Below are positions 11,212 to 23,548 of a stretch of 64,000 nucleotides of DNA, piece after piece. The stretch lies in the NCBI GenBank assembly GCA_963995525.1, contig OZ023214.1, positions 48,386,900-48,450,899 on the forward strand, read 5' to 3'. Made by a program: the position numbers and the translations under genes. A model generated the notes under the pieces. The model was not told the DNA's origin. It saw only the letters and a list, made by a program, of their open reading frames with translations, and did no database searches. This stretch comes from Escarpia spicata (taxonomy: Eukaryota > Annelida > Polychaeta > Sabellida > Siboglinidae). Positions within the stretch are counted from its first letter, which is position 1. Each line of letters opens with the position of its first letter.

Positions 11212-13055
11212 GAAATACTGTGCTTTTGAACGAAGCTTCCAGGGTTGCTGGACGAGCTGTGTGTGTGGCTGCAGCACCATCGTTCGTTGATTATCTATGA
11301 CTTCATAACAGATAATGTTAATATATATAATCGCAGACTTACATAAACACTCCATGATATGAACAGCACTCAGAAGCAGACAGTACTATCGATCTGTGAG
11401 CCCGCGACCAGAAAACTTTGCTCGGACCACCTTTTTTTTAAATACTTGCCTTCCAGATCGACACATCTTCTTTTCAAGTTATGAAACCACTTCAAATTAA
11501 AGTCAGAGGATAAGAAGGGTAAACATATCATTAGTCATTCGGGCTACCATGGGTCAAACCTATATTGGGATACTCATGTCAATGTCGATGCTTTTTGAGG
11601 TGGGTCTTGTTTAGCAGGGCGGTGCATCTAAGCGGGTGATATGGTAGACAAACTAACAATGAAACAAATTAATTTTTGTTTATTTTATTGTGTGAATTGT
11701 TTCAATCTAAGTTCAATGTTGAATAATAAGTATTCCCTGATAGCAGTTTATTCGCATTTAATTTTGTTTCATAGTTGGCTTCCCAGCCAATCAATCCTCT
11801 ACACACATTTGGGGTAAATCCGCCTGTGGGACAAATTTCAAAACCATTAATGTTCCACGTTATAGTGAGAGGAATGCTGTCAATTCACGGCGCGTCGATA
11901 ATCGAGGCTAGACAGCGTATTACACACGAAATATGCCTAGTGGTATGTTTTCACGCTGACATAAATACAGGACAGCCTGGCGGATGCACAAATGCGACTA
12001 CGTGTGCATGTCGTTATTGATCAGAAAAGCGAATTTTACTGCGCACATTGTTGATGTCGCTGGCCATCGTATTGGTTTTATTTGCAGAAATTTAAGGCTA
12101 TGTTCTGTAGGTGTTATTATTACAGCGAGGTGTATCCCGGCAATGTCCGGGTGGCAGCGTGTACGTGTAGACAATGTTCCTGGTGTTACCATTGCACTTG
12201 ATGTTGATAGGTTATTCAGCCCTGTTCCCTTACTAATATTACTAACGTTATTGTAATATAACGTTTTCGGGTGGGTCTGTTGGTCCAAAACCGAAATAAA
12301 ACAACTAACAACTAACAGCTAACAGAACTATCAATATTTATATGCACGAAAGGATTTGTCACCAGACAAAACATGAGCTGCAATAATTTGTCTAGTAGTT
12401 CTCTTCTGTCGCAGTCCCTATGTACCCCAGTTTTATTAGCAGTGTAGAACAGAGCTGCTAAGTGCTAACTGACCACCAGACACAAAAATTACTGTTTGTT
12501 GATATTTCAACGTTCCCTTTGTTTTTTAACCAGGCAGCAAGGTGGTACCATACCATTATACTGGTGCATTAAACTAGTATCATTGTTTATTGTAGTCAAC
12601 ACAACCCTTCAGAACACTCAGATTCAGATTGCAGTACTTGGCACAAGGCCTGCTTAGCACTATTGAATTAGAATTGAATTGGAATTGAATAAAACATAAT
12701 TGGAATTGATCAAACTGAATTGAACCCATGTATGATAAAGGTACAATATTGATCGTAGACGTTGCCACATAAATAGTCAGTGCTTCGTTGTTCCATCTTC
12801 ATCGCTCGTGCGTGTCCACGACGGTTTGAAATCGTACATATTTTTTTGTAAATTAGAACTAGGCCTATTATCAGAGTGACTCCACATCCCATCCAACGCC
12901 ATTACCGTCGTTCCCCCCAACCCTAGGTAGGGAGCGCAGTTAAACTACTCATCCACTAGAAGGAATGCCTTGGTAGTTCGTAAACATATATTATGCTTAA
13001 AACAAACGGTTTCTAGAAGTATTCGTACAGGACGTTTGAAGTGGTTTCTGCGAGT
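11212..13055. other. Upstream region of the putative secreted gene; no gene recognised
   Basis: It should contain the 5' UTR and promoter of the minus-strand gene, but no core promoter element stands out. Two open frames at 11775-12020 and 11984-12256 (plus) and one at 11998-12288 (minus) overlap one another. I recognise none of them. A small family of 'aactaacaact' repeats lies at 12300-12320. Confidence 0.45.
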
Positions 13056-13061
13056 GCGTAT

Positions 13062-13165
13062 GTATGTGTGTGTGTGTGTGTGTGTGTCTGTGTGTGTGCG
13101 CACGCGCGTGCGTGCGTGCGTGTGTGCGTGTGTGCGTGCGTGCCTACGTATGCGTGTATGCACTG
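13062..13165. repeat. (GT)n / (GC)n-rich microsatellite
   Basis: Compound GT, GCGT and GTGC runs. Confidence 0.9.
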
Positions 13166-13854
13166 TGTGTTTGTGTCAGTGTTTTGCGTCATTGTGTTTG
13201 ATGATATGCACGGACACAACAAGTTGTGGTTGAAATTATGTTGGCCAATCATCTTTACAATTAGAAACTTGCATGGGGATCACACAATCTTAAATTGACG
13301 ATATATTTATACGATAGCTGTTAATGAAGACAAACCACTATCGTATCTCGGTCGTGGATCCCTGCTCTCGGGCAAGATACTTGGGTGGATACCGGATATA
13401 TGGCAGGTATCCGGGTACGTATCTCCGGTATAACTGTCCAATACAGGGTTGATATGACGCAGTCGAAAGAAAGGTTGTTAATGTATGGGTCAGCAATGCA
13501 TTGTGTCTAGAACAGCCAACTTCATGATGCATTTTCGCTCATTTACTCCAAGATCCCACATGTTTAACGTATCCCTTTTTTCTAATTATCCCATCTACGT
13601 AAAGGTTTCTCCGCTTCTATGGGATAAATTCGGAAAGTAAAACTTCATGCGTGAAGCTTAAAACGTCATTTAAAGGGAATAAAAACATATATGGCTTGAA
13701 TTCATATTATATTGCATCCTGCTATCTATTTCCATGTCCACCAAGCCAACATGTTTTTTTTAAATCAACGAATTAGAAATTCCACATTTTATGCTGTGCA
13801 TCCGGACATTTTCGAATATGCATATGTTGGCGCGCTTTTCGGGATGCCGAGATG

Positions 13855-15288
13855 TGACGTCACATATGACCCATAGTCGCATCAGGCCGACCCTTTCCAT
13901 GCATTCAGAGCGTGTTTACAAGGATAGCTTTCGGATCGAAACGAACGTCAAAATGAGTTATTATGCGATATTCCGATGTAATACAAACACTAGTCACCAT
14001 AGAGGAACAAGCAGTTATCTTACGGTTCCACATGAATCCAATTTTATTCAAAACAATGAATGCGAATGGGCCTACAAGTCGACTAAGTTTCGCCGAGCTT
14101 GGGCTCGTTTTTAGAATAATTATATCGGATGCAATCAACGGGAGATAATCTACACCAATAAACATACATAACAAACATATATTGTATCCAGATACATAAA
14201 GTAAGTGTATAATCTTATAATATCACTAGAGTATCGATGTATGAAGGAGGAGTTGTACAATTTATCATAACAACTTAAATCAGTCAGCGAATTTCTGTCG
14301 GTCCTGCTAGCTCATTTGATAAAAGCATTGGTTCCTTGGCATTTATTTTGTAATCGGCCGACGCCGGTTCGATCCCGACACCAAACCAATGATTTTTTAA
14401 AAACTTGTTTGTGTTTATGTTTTCACCAAGTAATATAAACCAAATCATTTTTATACTATGATGCACTGTTTGTAAATATTTTATATATATTTTTAGTGAT
14501 TATTTATTCGCAACAAAAATGAAAATATGGGAATTATATAACGATGTTTCTAAATTGTATTTATTCAAACAAATATAATATAATGGATATAGAATGTATT
14601 AACTGTATATATATATATATATATATATATATTGTACGGTAATATATTGTAATTATATATGTGAAAACAAATGGTGATCTGTCTGAATAAATACAATTTA
14701 GAAAACTCGTTATATATAATTACCATATTTTCATTTTTGTGGCGAATAAATAATTACTACAAAAATATTTACACATAGTGCATCATAGTATAAAAATGAT
14801 TTGGTTTATATTACTTGGTGAAAATATAAAAAAAGTGTTTAACAAATCAATGGTTTGGTGCCGGGATCGAACCGGCGTCGCCCGATTACAAAATAAATGC
14901 CAATGAACCAACGCCTTTACCAAATAGGCTAGCAGGACCGACACAAATTCGCTGACTGATTTAAGTTGTTATGATAAATTGTACAACTCCTCCGTTGGTT
15001 GCATTCGATATAATTATTCTGAAAACGAGCCAAAGCTCGGCGATACCTGTAGTCGACTTGTAGTTGTAGGCTCATTCGCATTCATTGTTTTGAATAAAAT
15101 TAAATTCATGTGGAACCGTAAGATAACTGCTTGTTCCTCTATGATGACTAGTGTTTGTATTACATCGGAATATTGCACAATAACTCATTCTTACGCTCGT
15201 TTCGACCCCAAAACTATCCATGTAAACATGCTCTGAATGTATAGAAAGGGTCGGCCTGCTGCGAGTGTGAGTCATATGTGACGTTAAG
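13855..15288. repeat. Large imperfect palindrome with tRNA-like segments
   Basis: The left arm (13855 to about 14572) and right arm (about 14681 to 15288) are inverted copies, starting from gtcacatatgac at each end. The central spacer of about 108 bases holds an (AT)n run. Each arm carries a tRNA-like stretch (about 14300-14388 and 14850-14936): a tagctcattt-type box A and a perfect box B, ccggttcgatccc. The acceptor ends do not pair, so it is tRNA-derived rather than a working tRNA. The left arm has about 100 extra bases (14145-14243). Parallel open frames in the two arms come from the duplication. The arms have diverged by scattered substitutions. Confidence 0.85.
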
Positions 15289-15299
15289 ATACCACGTGA

Positions 15300-16590
15300 T
15301 CGCCTAGCTCATTACATTTTTATTTTCCGCGGGAATCGCTACACAGACGGGTTTAAAATCGAATTTATGCTACAAATGTATTTTTCAGTATTTTTTAAAT
15401 GTTCTCGAATGTTACATACAATGTTAAACTTTGTGTACACATGAAAAACGGATTTTAGCTAATGCTTTGTTTTTATTTCCTTTAACAATCACTGGGATCA
15501 CACGCGGGCGGCAAATATTTCGGGCAAACGGCCCCTGCGTCGTAGACTAGGCTGCTTGGCAACATGAAGTAGACGCTAAGAAATGATGTTATTGTTTCAT
15601 CCGACCCCTTTCGGGATATAAGATACATTCGTATACATGTCCTCATGCTAAATATAACAAATATAATATATAACAATAACCTAACCGCTATGTGTGTAAA
15701 TGACTCAATACACAACACATTACTTAAAATAATAACTTTATTTAAACACTAAAATCCAAAGTAGAACTCTGTTCAGTAGTTAGTGTTGACATTATAAATT
15801 ATAAGAAATAAATATAATAATAATACAAGTAAAACATGTAAATACGTATAACTAAAGCTTAACATACAAAAATTGCATGAATTACATTTTCCAAAAAGGA
15901 AATAACGACATTATATATTTCACAAACTTAGTTAGTTTATACAACTGTATCAGAATGTAATGAAATTCGTCTCCTCGACTATTACAAATAGTACAGGATT
16001 TTGGGAGTATGACATGTTAAATAACGAGATTTAGCAACTGGTAAATTACGGTTTCCACATCTAAATTTGCATACATTTATTCTATCTAACATGTCTAATC
16101 TCAACAAGTAATACTCGAAATCAACATTATGTCTAAACATTCTGTAATTAGTACACACTACTTTATTGTTAATTTCTTCATTCCAGTTTTAAAATGCAAT
16201 CTTGTAATTTTAATTTAATATATACTTTAATCCAGTTCTTGTTTATTGTATCTTGATCAAACTAAACTTTGGAGAAACCACAAGTATTAAAAACTACATT
16301 TAATTTTCACAATTCATCTCGATTTAAAGCTACGACAATAGGATTCCGCCTACCCTCATGTCAATAACGTAGAAATACAAATATTATTTGACAATTCTAC
16401 ACCATCATGACTACGGTCTATCGTGCGTGACGCTGTTATCGACGTTTGGAGGTGCGACAAGACAAACAGGCAGAAGAGGCCGCCCGATTACCGCCTGTTT
16501 CACCTAAAGGTATGCCGCTGGAAAATGTCTGTCGGCGCGGGTGGGAAGAAGCGGAAAGGTGGGGTGGTCACATGTTCGGGTGACCTTGTG
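15300..16590. other. Unannotated A+T-rich stretch
   Basis: Nothing recognisable is coded in most of it. A short plus-strand frame at 16423-16632 runs into the 321-bp repeat and may be a retroelement fragment, but I cannot place it. Confidence 0.45.
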
Positions 16591-16911
16591 GCGGAATGGC
16601 CCCACCTCTCTCTAGGATGTGGTAATAGTTAGTAGTTTTAATCGTCTAAATGTCTGGGAGGCGTCTTTTTAATAGTTCTGGTGTATTACCATAATTTAAG
16701 TATGGTATTCTATAATGTGGGCCTTGTTTTTAGAATGTATAGATAAAATAAATGGGGCAATGTTTAAGACCTCAAATGGCCCACATTTGATTGTATTGTG
16801 TTTTAGCTAACAACTCATCCAATTATCGGGTGAATATTAAATAAATGTCAGAAGGTTATTCTGGCCACATTTCTTCCATATCTGGTGTTGTCTTGTTGCA
16901 TTGCGTAAAGG
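16591..16911. repeat. 321-bp direct repeat, copy 1
   Basis: It runs from gcggaatggc to gcgtaaagg and recurs almost unchanged at 17408-17728 in the same orientation. I see one clear substitution at the start (ggcccc against ggctcc). It could be a terminal repeat of a miniature retroelement or a recent segmental duplication. Confidence 0.9.
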
Positions 16912-17407
16912 GATTTATGCGATTACATTGCATAACAAGTTTTACGCGAGGCAACCAAGGCAACACTAAAGTCCTAGAGCCAGCCTGCAGGCTAGGTAAA
17001 CAAGCTGACACTGTACCTTGACCAGGTCAGAGTCCAATAGCCTGAAGGCGTGCCGGCCTTCCCGCGCTTTAGCGTAGTGATACAGTAAAACCTAGTCCGA
17101 CCATTCAGGACATAAAAGGCCACTGCACCTCCAGCAGCGGCCACATTTGAAATTCCTCGTGTTCAGTTGTTTATCGAATATCGTATCAGTTTTGACTCCA
17201 CCTCCCTCCCCTCCTGCCATAAGACTAGTTATAAGTATGTATGGGATTTTCACAACACGCACATGTGTTAATTTTAGCTTTGCTGACGCTTTTCCCTGTT
17301 TCTAAATGGTACACGAGGTTTTGCCTTAAAGCTTTTTCCTCCTTCAAGTGTACGCAGGGTTTTTAGGGCGGTAATTAAAATAGGATTAATAAACGGTGTG
17401 GCGGAAG

Positions 17408-17728
17408 GCGGAATGGCTCCACCTCTCTCTAGGATGTGGTAATAGTTAGTAGTTTTAATCGTCTAAATGTCTGGGAGGCGTCTTTTTAATAGTTCTGGTG
17501 TATTACCATAATTTAAGTATGGTATTCTATAATGTGGGCCTTGTTTTTAGAATGTATAGATAAAATAAATGGGGCAATGTTTAAGACCTCAAATGGCCCA
17601 CATTTGATTGTATTGTGTTTTAGCTAACAACTCATCCAATTATCGGGTGAATATTAAATAAATGTCAGAAGGTTATTCTGGCCACATTTCTTCCATATCT
17701 GGTGTTGTCTTGTTGCATTGCGTAAAGG
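17408..17728. repeat. 321-bp direct repeat, copy 2
   Basis: Near-identical to 16591-16911 with 496 bases between. The preceding bases (tgtggcggaa) also resemble those before copy 1. The internal 496 bases include a piece like a pogo-type inverted-terminal sequence (acagtaaaacctagtccgac at 17083). Confidence 0.9.
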
Positions 17729-18230
17729 CGAGTGGCGACGGCATACGACAAGTTACTGGCACTGGCACGCATCTGGAGAGATGAACGATTCTCTCGCGCG
17801 CTTCGCACTTGTCTGTATTACCCGCGCATCTGCTCCGTATGCTATACTCATGCGAGGCGTGGAACCTCACTAGCAAGATTGCTAGTAAGTTAAAAGGGTT
17901 CCACGCGCGGTGCGGTGCAAGAACCGCATACAGCTGCGACGAGGCGACGGCCCTACGAGAGGGTTGCGGTGGAGATATCACAGAGATGGCAAACAAGCGA
18001 AGATGGAGGTGGCTGGGCCACTGTGCGTGGACCAACCGTACGGAAGGTATTCGATGCCACCACAAAACCGACCCGCCACACCCAGAGGAAACGTTGATGG
18101 CATTTTGCCCAACTTGGCCTGTAACAGAAGCGACCACAAACCTCACGTTGACATTCACATGATGGCTCTGCGTGACGTAATTGTTAAGATACTGCGAAAT
18201 TGGTTTTGACGACCAACATCGATTTTCTGT
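17729..18230 (+). pseudogene. LINE reverse transcriptase C-terminal fragment
   Basis: The plus-strand frame includes 'LLRMLYSCEAWNLTSK' and 'MANKRRWRWLGHCAW', typical of the C-terminal region after the RT domain in RTE-like LINEs (…YG.EtW…, …RWRWLGHv…). It begins at the right border of the 321-bp repeat. Frame breaks and loss of the RT core show that it is inactive. The opposite-strand open frame over the same bases is a shadow. Confidence 0.7.
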
Positions 18231-18569
18231 TGCGTGAGTCCTAGTGGATGGCATCCACACACCCATATCGCTCTTGGCAAGCAAATCTCACGGGATCCAA
18301 ATGTAGGTAGGACCATTCAGACTAAGTACGCGTTCAAATTGTTTCACACCACATTGAACTTTGCACAATGGCCTTTGAAATGCTAAAGGAACTAAACTGA
18401 ACTAATTTAACAAAATAACCGCGGCATTGTAAACAGATAGGTCATGCATTTTTCATCATCCAACCACGTCAGTTAGACAAACAATTTTATTATTATGTCC
18501 ACGGACAGCAAAATTACATGTTCGGCTTCTGTAGGCTTGCATGCTAATTCCTTATGTAATACCTTGCCT

Positions 18570-19195
18570 GATCGTGTTGTAAGATAAGATAAAATAAGAT
18601 AAGATAATGCTTTATTGTCTCAACTATGGAGTTGAGAAATTTGTCTCGGGTGAGAACAGACATGACTTCAATGTGTACATAAACCATAAAACCATTCGAT
18701 AAAAACAGCAGATAAATAATAAACAATACATGCATACGTATTACTTATTATAAAACGACAAATGACACTGTGGTAGCAGGCATCATGAACTAAGTTGTTT
18801 AATAGACAGTGACACGAATGAGTGTTTGTATCCATTAAGCCTTCACCGAGGAGTTATATAACGTCTGCCAGATGACAGGAGCTGAAATTCATTATGCAGA
18901 ACATGTTTAGTATCAAAAATAATCTTGACTTACTGTCTTCTTAGTCTCTGTTCAAAAATGTCCTGAAGGGAGATCATGGGAGATGTGGAACCTGTTATTT
19001 TTATGACAGTTCTCATCAATCGAGAAAGCTGCGATTTTAATTGAACAGACAGGTTGCCAAACCAAGCAGTAATCCCATAGCGCAGTATGCTTTCAATAAT
19101 GGAGCAATAAAAAAGAACAAGTATTTTCTCATCGACACCGAAAGCTCTCACTCTGCGGAGAAAGTATGAATGTGGAGCGCTGTGTCGCAGTGTTA
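18570..19195 (-). mobile_element. LINE 3' fragment (Rex1/CR1-like) with (TAAGA)n tail
   Basis: The minus frame at 18930-19151 reads 'RAFGVDEKILVLFYCSIIES' and 'LRYGITAWFGNLS', a C-terminal LINE region. The 3' end is marked by aagataagataaaataagat repeats at 18578-18605, a simple-repeat tail as seen in CR1/L2/Rex-type LINEs. Confidence 0.75.
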
Positions 19196-19613
19196 GAGTA
19201 TCGGGCTCTCAATTTGACCTATAAATACGATACATATACAACGAATAACGTAAGTAATAGATAAGATCGGGAGACTCCCATTAAGATATATAATATCGCT
19301 AGCACAGGAGCCACCCCATAAATATAAATAACAACAAAATAATTTATAATTACTCAATGTATCAACATACATACATAATACAAGGACTGATTATAAGTAC
19401 TCGTGTACACATTGACGTACATATGGCTACTTAAGTATACATTTCAATACGTATTACGAAATACAAATAAAGCAATTATGAATACGACAACTGGATTCAT
19501 AATAAAAAATAAAAAATATTGTGTTGTATATTGAAAAACCATATAGAAAGTGGGTGAAAATTGTATTAATAATAACACTTGGTGTATTGTTAACTGTCTC
19601 TACTATGTTGTGT

Positions 19614-20105
19614 CTAATGCATTTTTTTTGCAAACTCATGTTTTAATCTGGATATATACAGATTATTTCTTTCACGTGTGCAGTGCTGATGATCATAGAT
19701 GTGTGTGTTTGGAAAAACATTGAAGTAGTAGGGTAACGTATTGTTAATTAATTTATAATAACATTTTAATAGTTGGATTTTATCAATGTCATCAAACTTT
19801 GGCAACTGAAGGCTTTTAAAAATAGGACTTGCTTTTTTCTGTAATTTGAAAATTCGATGTGCCTGGTGACCCCATAAAAGTAAGCCATAATTAATATGAG
19901 GGAGAATAAGAGCATTGTACAGACTGCACATAGTATACCGTGTATAATGTATTAGGTGGTAACACGTGTTTAAGTTTATTTAGTATGCCTATTGTTTTAG
20001 ATATTTTATTTGCGATTTTGTTTGTATGACTCTGCCAGTTTAAATTGTTATTTATTGTGATGCCTAAAAATTTGAAATCATTTACACATTCAATGATTTC
20101 AATTT
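19614..20105 (-). pseudogene. LINE C-terminal fragment (Jockey/CR1-like)
   Basis: The minus frame at 19614-19931 reads 'LILPHINYGLLLWGHQAH' and later 'KLQKKASPIFKSL', typical of the part following the LINE RT domain (…l.Yg...Wg…l...QkkaiR). The matching upstream region continues to about 20105, where it is cut by the inverted repeat. Confidence 0.75.
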
Positions 20106-20190
20106 TTAAGCATCACACTAAATAACCATGTAAACTGGCAGAGTCATACAAACAAAATAGCAAATAAAATATCTAAAACAATAAGCATAC
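19983..20190. repeat. 80-bp inverted repeat within LINE sequence
   Basis: 19983-20062 and 20111-20190 are inverted copies with a 48-base spacer. Both carry ttttagatattttatttgc and the tgactctgccagttta block. The right arm extends the LINE in reverse orientation and then meets a SINE. Confidence 0.85.
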
Positions 20191-20204
20191 TATTTATTTC
20201 CGAG

Positions 20205-20437
20205 AGAACCCGGGTTCAAATCCGGTGCTGTCGTTTTTAACCTTGGTCAAGTTCAATTCACTCTCCGTTGCTTCAATTCACTCATCTGTATGAATGAGTA
20301 CATGGCTAACTGCCGTGTGGCTGAATGCTTCCCAGAGAACTCTAGATGGTGTTCGATTGAACAGGTCGGCGAGAGAGTAAAGCGTTTTGATGCATTCCTA
20401 TGGACTGGATACTGCGCTATATAAGAACTTACCTTTA
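20205..20437 (+). mobile_element. tRNA-derived SINE copy, 5'-truncated
   Basis: It contains the box B-like gggttcaaatcc (20213-20224), the shared body including ctgtatgaatgagtac, and the 3' end ctgcgctatataagaactta. The tRNA head before box B is missing. Confidence 0.85.
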
Positions 20438-20861
20438 CGTTAACAAAATGAAATTAAACACCCGATATGAAGATAGGCTGCTTTCTACAATAACGAGCAC
20501 TGTTTATTACAGCATGATGCAAACTTTTATTTAGATGCACCAGACAAAACAAACCTAATGTAGATATTTCTTTATATTACTCCTCACCCACTAGTAGCTA
20601 ACAAAACATAACCATTGCACATTCCCAAAATATAAAACCCTACCTTCAAATTATGTTCAATGTGTCAAAGAATTGACAAAATCCAGAGCACAGCTTGTAG
20701 AATGTTGGCTTCGGGATATTCGTTTACGGGGTCTCTGTTTGATGTGATGCTAGCTTGCCACCTTCTGTCACAACGGCGACCACAGCACGAATGAAACAGT
20801 GACCTAGCAACGATGTAAACAGAATCGATTACTAAATAAAAAGACTCGTATTACGCTGTTT

Positions 20862-21335
20862 AAGTATGTGCGAGTGTGCTTGTGTGTGTCTGAGTGTGTG
20901 TGTTTGTGCGTGCATGAGTGCGTATGTGTATGTGTGCGTATGTATGTATGTATGTATGTATGTATGTGTGTGTGTGCGTGTGTGTGTGCGCGCATGTGTG
21001 TGTGTGCGTGTGTAAATATGTAAGTGTGTGTACGTGTATATGTGTGCGTGTATATGTGGGTTTGTAGCGTGTGCATGAAGGGGATAGATGCGTGCGTGTG
21101 TGTACGTGACCGTCAGTGCTTGTGCGTGTGCCAATCCGTGCGTGTGTGTGTGTGCGTTTGTCTCTGTGTGTGCGTGTGTGAGTGTGTGTGTGTGTGAATG
21201 CGTGTGCGTGTATGATTGTGTCTGAGTGCGTATGTGAGTGCGCGCGCGCGTGTGTGGGTCTGTGTGTGTGTGTAGGTAAGTGTATGTGTATGTGCATGTG
21301 TGTGCGTGTGAGTGCGTTTGCGTGAGTGTGTGTGA
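20862..21335. repeat. Compound GT/GC/GTAT microsatellite block
   Basis: About 470 bases of impure GT, TGTA and GCGT repeats. His/Thr-rich frames on the minus strand are artefacts. Confidence 0.9.
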
Positions 21336-21882
21336 AACAACCTAGATTTATTCCGGATTCTGTTAAATCGAAATTGATTTGAAAGTACAGTTACCTTTCC
21401 ACATCGCGTGTTTACTCAACGGAGCATTCGACACTATCCCGGTTTCCTCATCGACGTTGTTCTGAGCCGATGTATGTGGTCATGTGATGTTTGTGATACA
21501 GACGAGAATTGACCTATTCATTACGTGACCTGTTGTCTAGCCACATGTATGTCCGTCAAGCCGCTGAATGTATATTGTTTTTTTATTTTTATATAAAAGG
21601 TTTATTCAACAACAACATAATACATGCACAGTATACAATACACAAAAGTACCAAATATACAATTGTAAATCACAGTTTTGAAGTCGAAAAGGGCAAGAAG
21701 AAGTATGTCACTTAAAACACTTGCCCAAATTATAATTGATATAAATACAATAAAAAATATATTAAAACATGCGTGATTACAATATACAATTTATATTTTT
21801 AAAAGAATGAAATAAAAATATCACCAATACCACTCGTGTTAAAAAATAAAAGTTTGTGAAGTCCAATATAGACAATACATTT

Positions 21883-22395
21883 TTAATAAGTAAGCAAAAT
21901 ATTATCAGTGTACTTTTTTATTTTTTGGAAGCAATGGACGTTTCTAGAACATATTAAAGAATTGTCTAGAGAATTCCATAGTGTTACACCTTTAAACGAA
22001 AGACACATTCTCTTTAAATTGGTGTGAGCAAAATGTTGTTTAAAAGTTGGGCTTTGTCTAGTTGCATAGACAGGACTGTACAAAGTAAACAACTTTTGTA
22101 TGTTCACTGGTAACAAATTGTTATTTGCCTTGTACATAATAAGTGCAGTTCGTAATTCAACAATATCTGACACTTTCAAGATACGTAATTCACAGAATAG
22201 AGAAGAAGTGTGATCCAACCTCTTAGCTCTACAAATTAAGCGCACCACTCTCTTTTGTAACAATACTAAACAATTTAATGTAGTAGCATACGTATTGCCC
22301 CATACTTCAATGCAATACATAATGTATGGGAGAAAAATGGAATTGTATAAAGTAAGCATTCCCCGTCTGTCAATGACAAAGCTGGCGCTATACAT
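21883..22395 (-). pseudogene. LINE post-RT C-terminal region
   Basis: The 170-codon frame contains 'FLPYIMYCIEVWGNTYATTL' and 'LVLLQKRVVRLICRAKRLDH', the typical ...YC.evWG...l..LQKr.vR.i motif after the RT thumb. It is highly similar to the plus-strand copy at 29243-29641. Confidence 0.85.
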
Positions 22396-22410
22396 TATGG
22401 CACAACTCTT

Positions 22411-22872
22411 TCAGAGTTTAGATTTTATCATAGAAATGTGTTTTTTCCATGTTAATTTATTATCTATTAAAACTCCTAAAAATTTGGTGAATTCAACCTT
22501 ATTTATTTCTTCCTTACTTATATGTATAGAGACACGTGTCTTTATAATACGATTACCAAATAATATACAATTTGTCTTTGATATATTTAGAGAGAGCCTT
22601 TTTACTGCAAACCATATATGTAACTTTTCCAATTCAATATTTGTCAACCTGACAAGTTCACCTATATCACTATTATTGTAGACCATGTTGGTATCATCAG
22701 CAAATAAGATTAACTTAAAGATGCTTGAAACATTGCAAATATCGTTTATGTACAAAATAAACAACTTTGGACCTAAAACAGCCCCTTGTGGGACACCACA
22801 AGATATTTTGAGTATTTCTGAGTCACAATTATCATAGTGAACAAACTGACTTCTGTTTTTCAAGTAACTCAT
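22411..22872 (-). pseudogene. LINE reverse transcriptase catalytic region
   Basis: It contains 'GVPQGAVLGPKLFILYINDI' (RT motif 4/B region) and 'LILFADDTNMVY' with the catalytic FADD box, then 'KLHIWFAVKRLSLNISKT' and 'FTKFLGVLIDNKLTWKKH'. These are intact RT active-site motifs of the Jockey/CR1 group. The frame breaks upstream of 22872, where palm and finger motifs sit in another frame. Confidence 0.9.
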
Positions 22873-23548
22873 AATCCACTGATGTGCAACACCACGAATA
22901 CCTTAAAAATATAATTTATTTGCCAATATATTATGGTTAACCGTATCAAATGCTTTCTTAAGGTCCACAAATATGCCAATGGCATATTTATTATTATCAA
23001 AAGAATTAGTAATTTCTTCGACCAATTCTATTAAGGCATGAGATGTTGACATGCTTGAAAGAAATATACTTTTATCAAATAATCCAATATATCTACAACA
23101 TTTTTAGGAAGATTTATTTGTTTTGCAAGATTGGGTCCAACATTTGTAAAAAAAATTATTAAATCCATTTGCAATTTCCTTCTTTTCATGTATCTCTTTG
23201 TCATTGTTCATAAAATAGGCAGAATATGTTGGAGTACTGAGGTGTTTGTTGATTACCCTATTTAGAATTTTCCAGACGCCCTTTATTTATTTTGGGTTTC
23301 TCCAACATTGTGCTGTAATATGCTTTTTTAGCAAACCTTAATATATATATATTTATTTATTTTGTATAGTGTTTGTACTTTAGTTCAGCTTCATGTGTGC
23401 GGGATTTAACAAATGCTTTGTAAAGCTTCTTCTTATTGGAGCAAGAACTTTTCAAACCTTTAGTGAACCATGGCTTCTTATAAATGTCACTTTTTCTTGA
23501 AATATTTTTTATAGGGCAATGCTTGCTGAACATGCCTATAAATTTGTT

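Noticed and set aside
11775..12288. Overlapping frames on both strands
   Set aside because: I recognise no domain; frames overlap each other and lack start or splice context, so not called as a gene.
14300..14388. tRNA gene
   Set aside because: Box A and box B are good, but the acceptor strands do not pair and the anticodon arm is too long; it occurs as an inverted pair in a palindrome, so it is tRNA-derived.
17673..18284. 203-codon minus-strand frame
   Set aside because: The plus strand over the same bases encodes recognisable LINE C-terminal motifs; the minus frame is a shadow.
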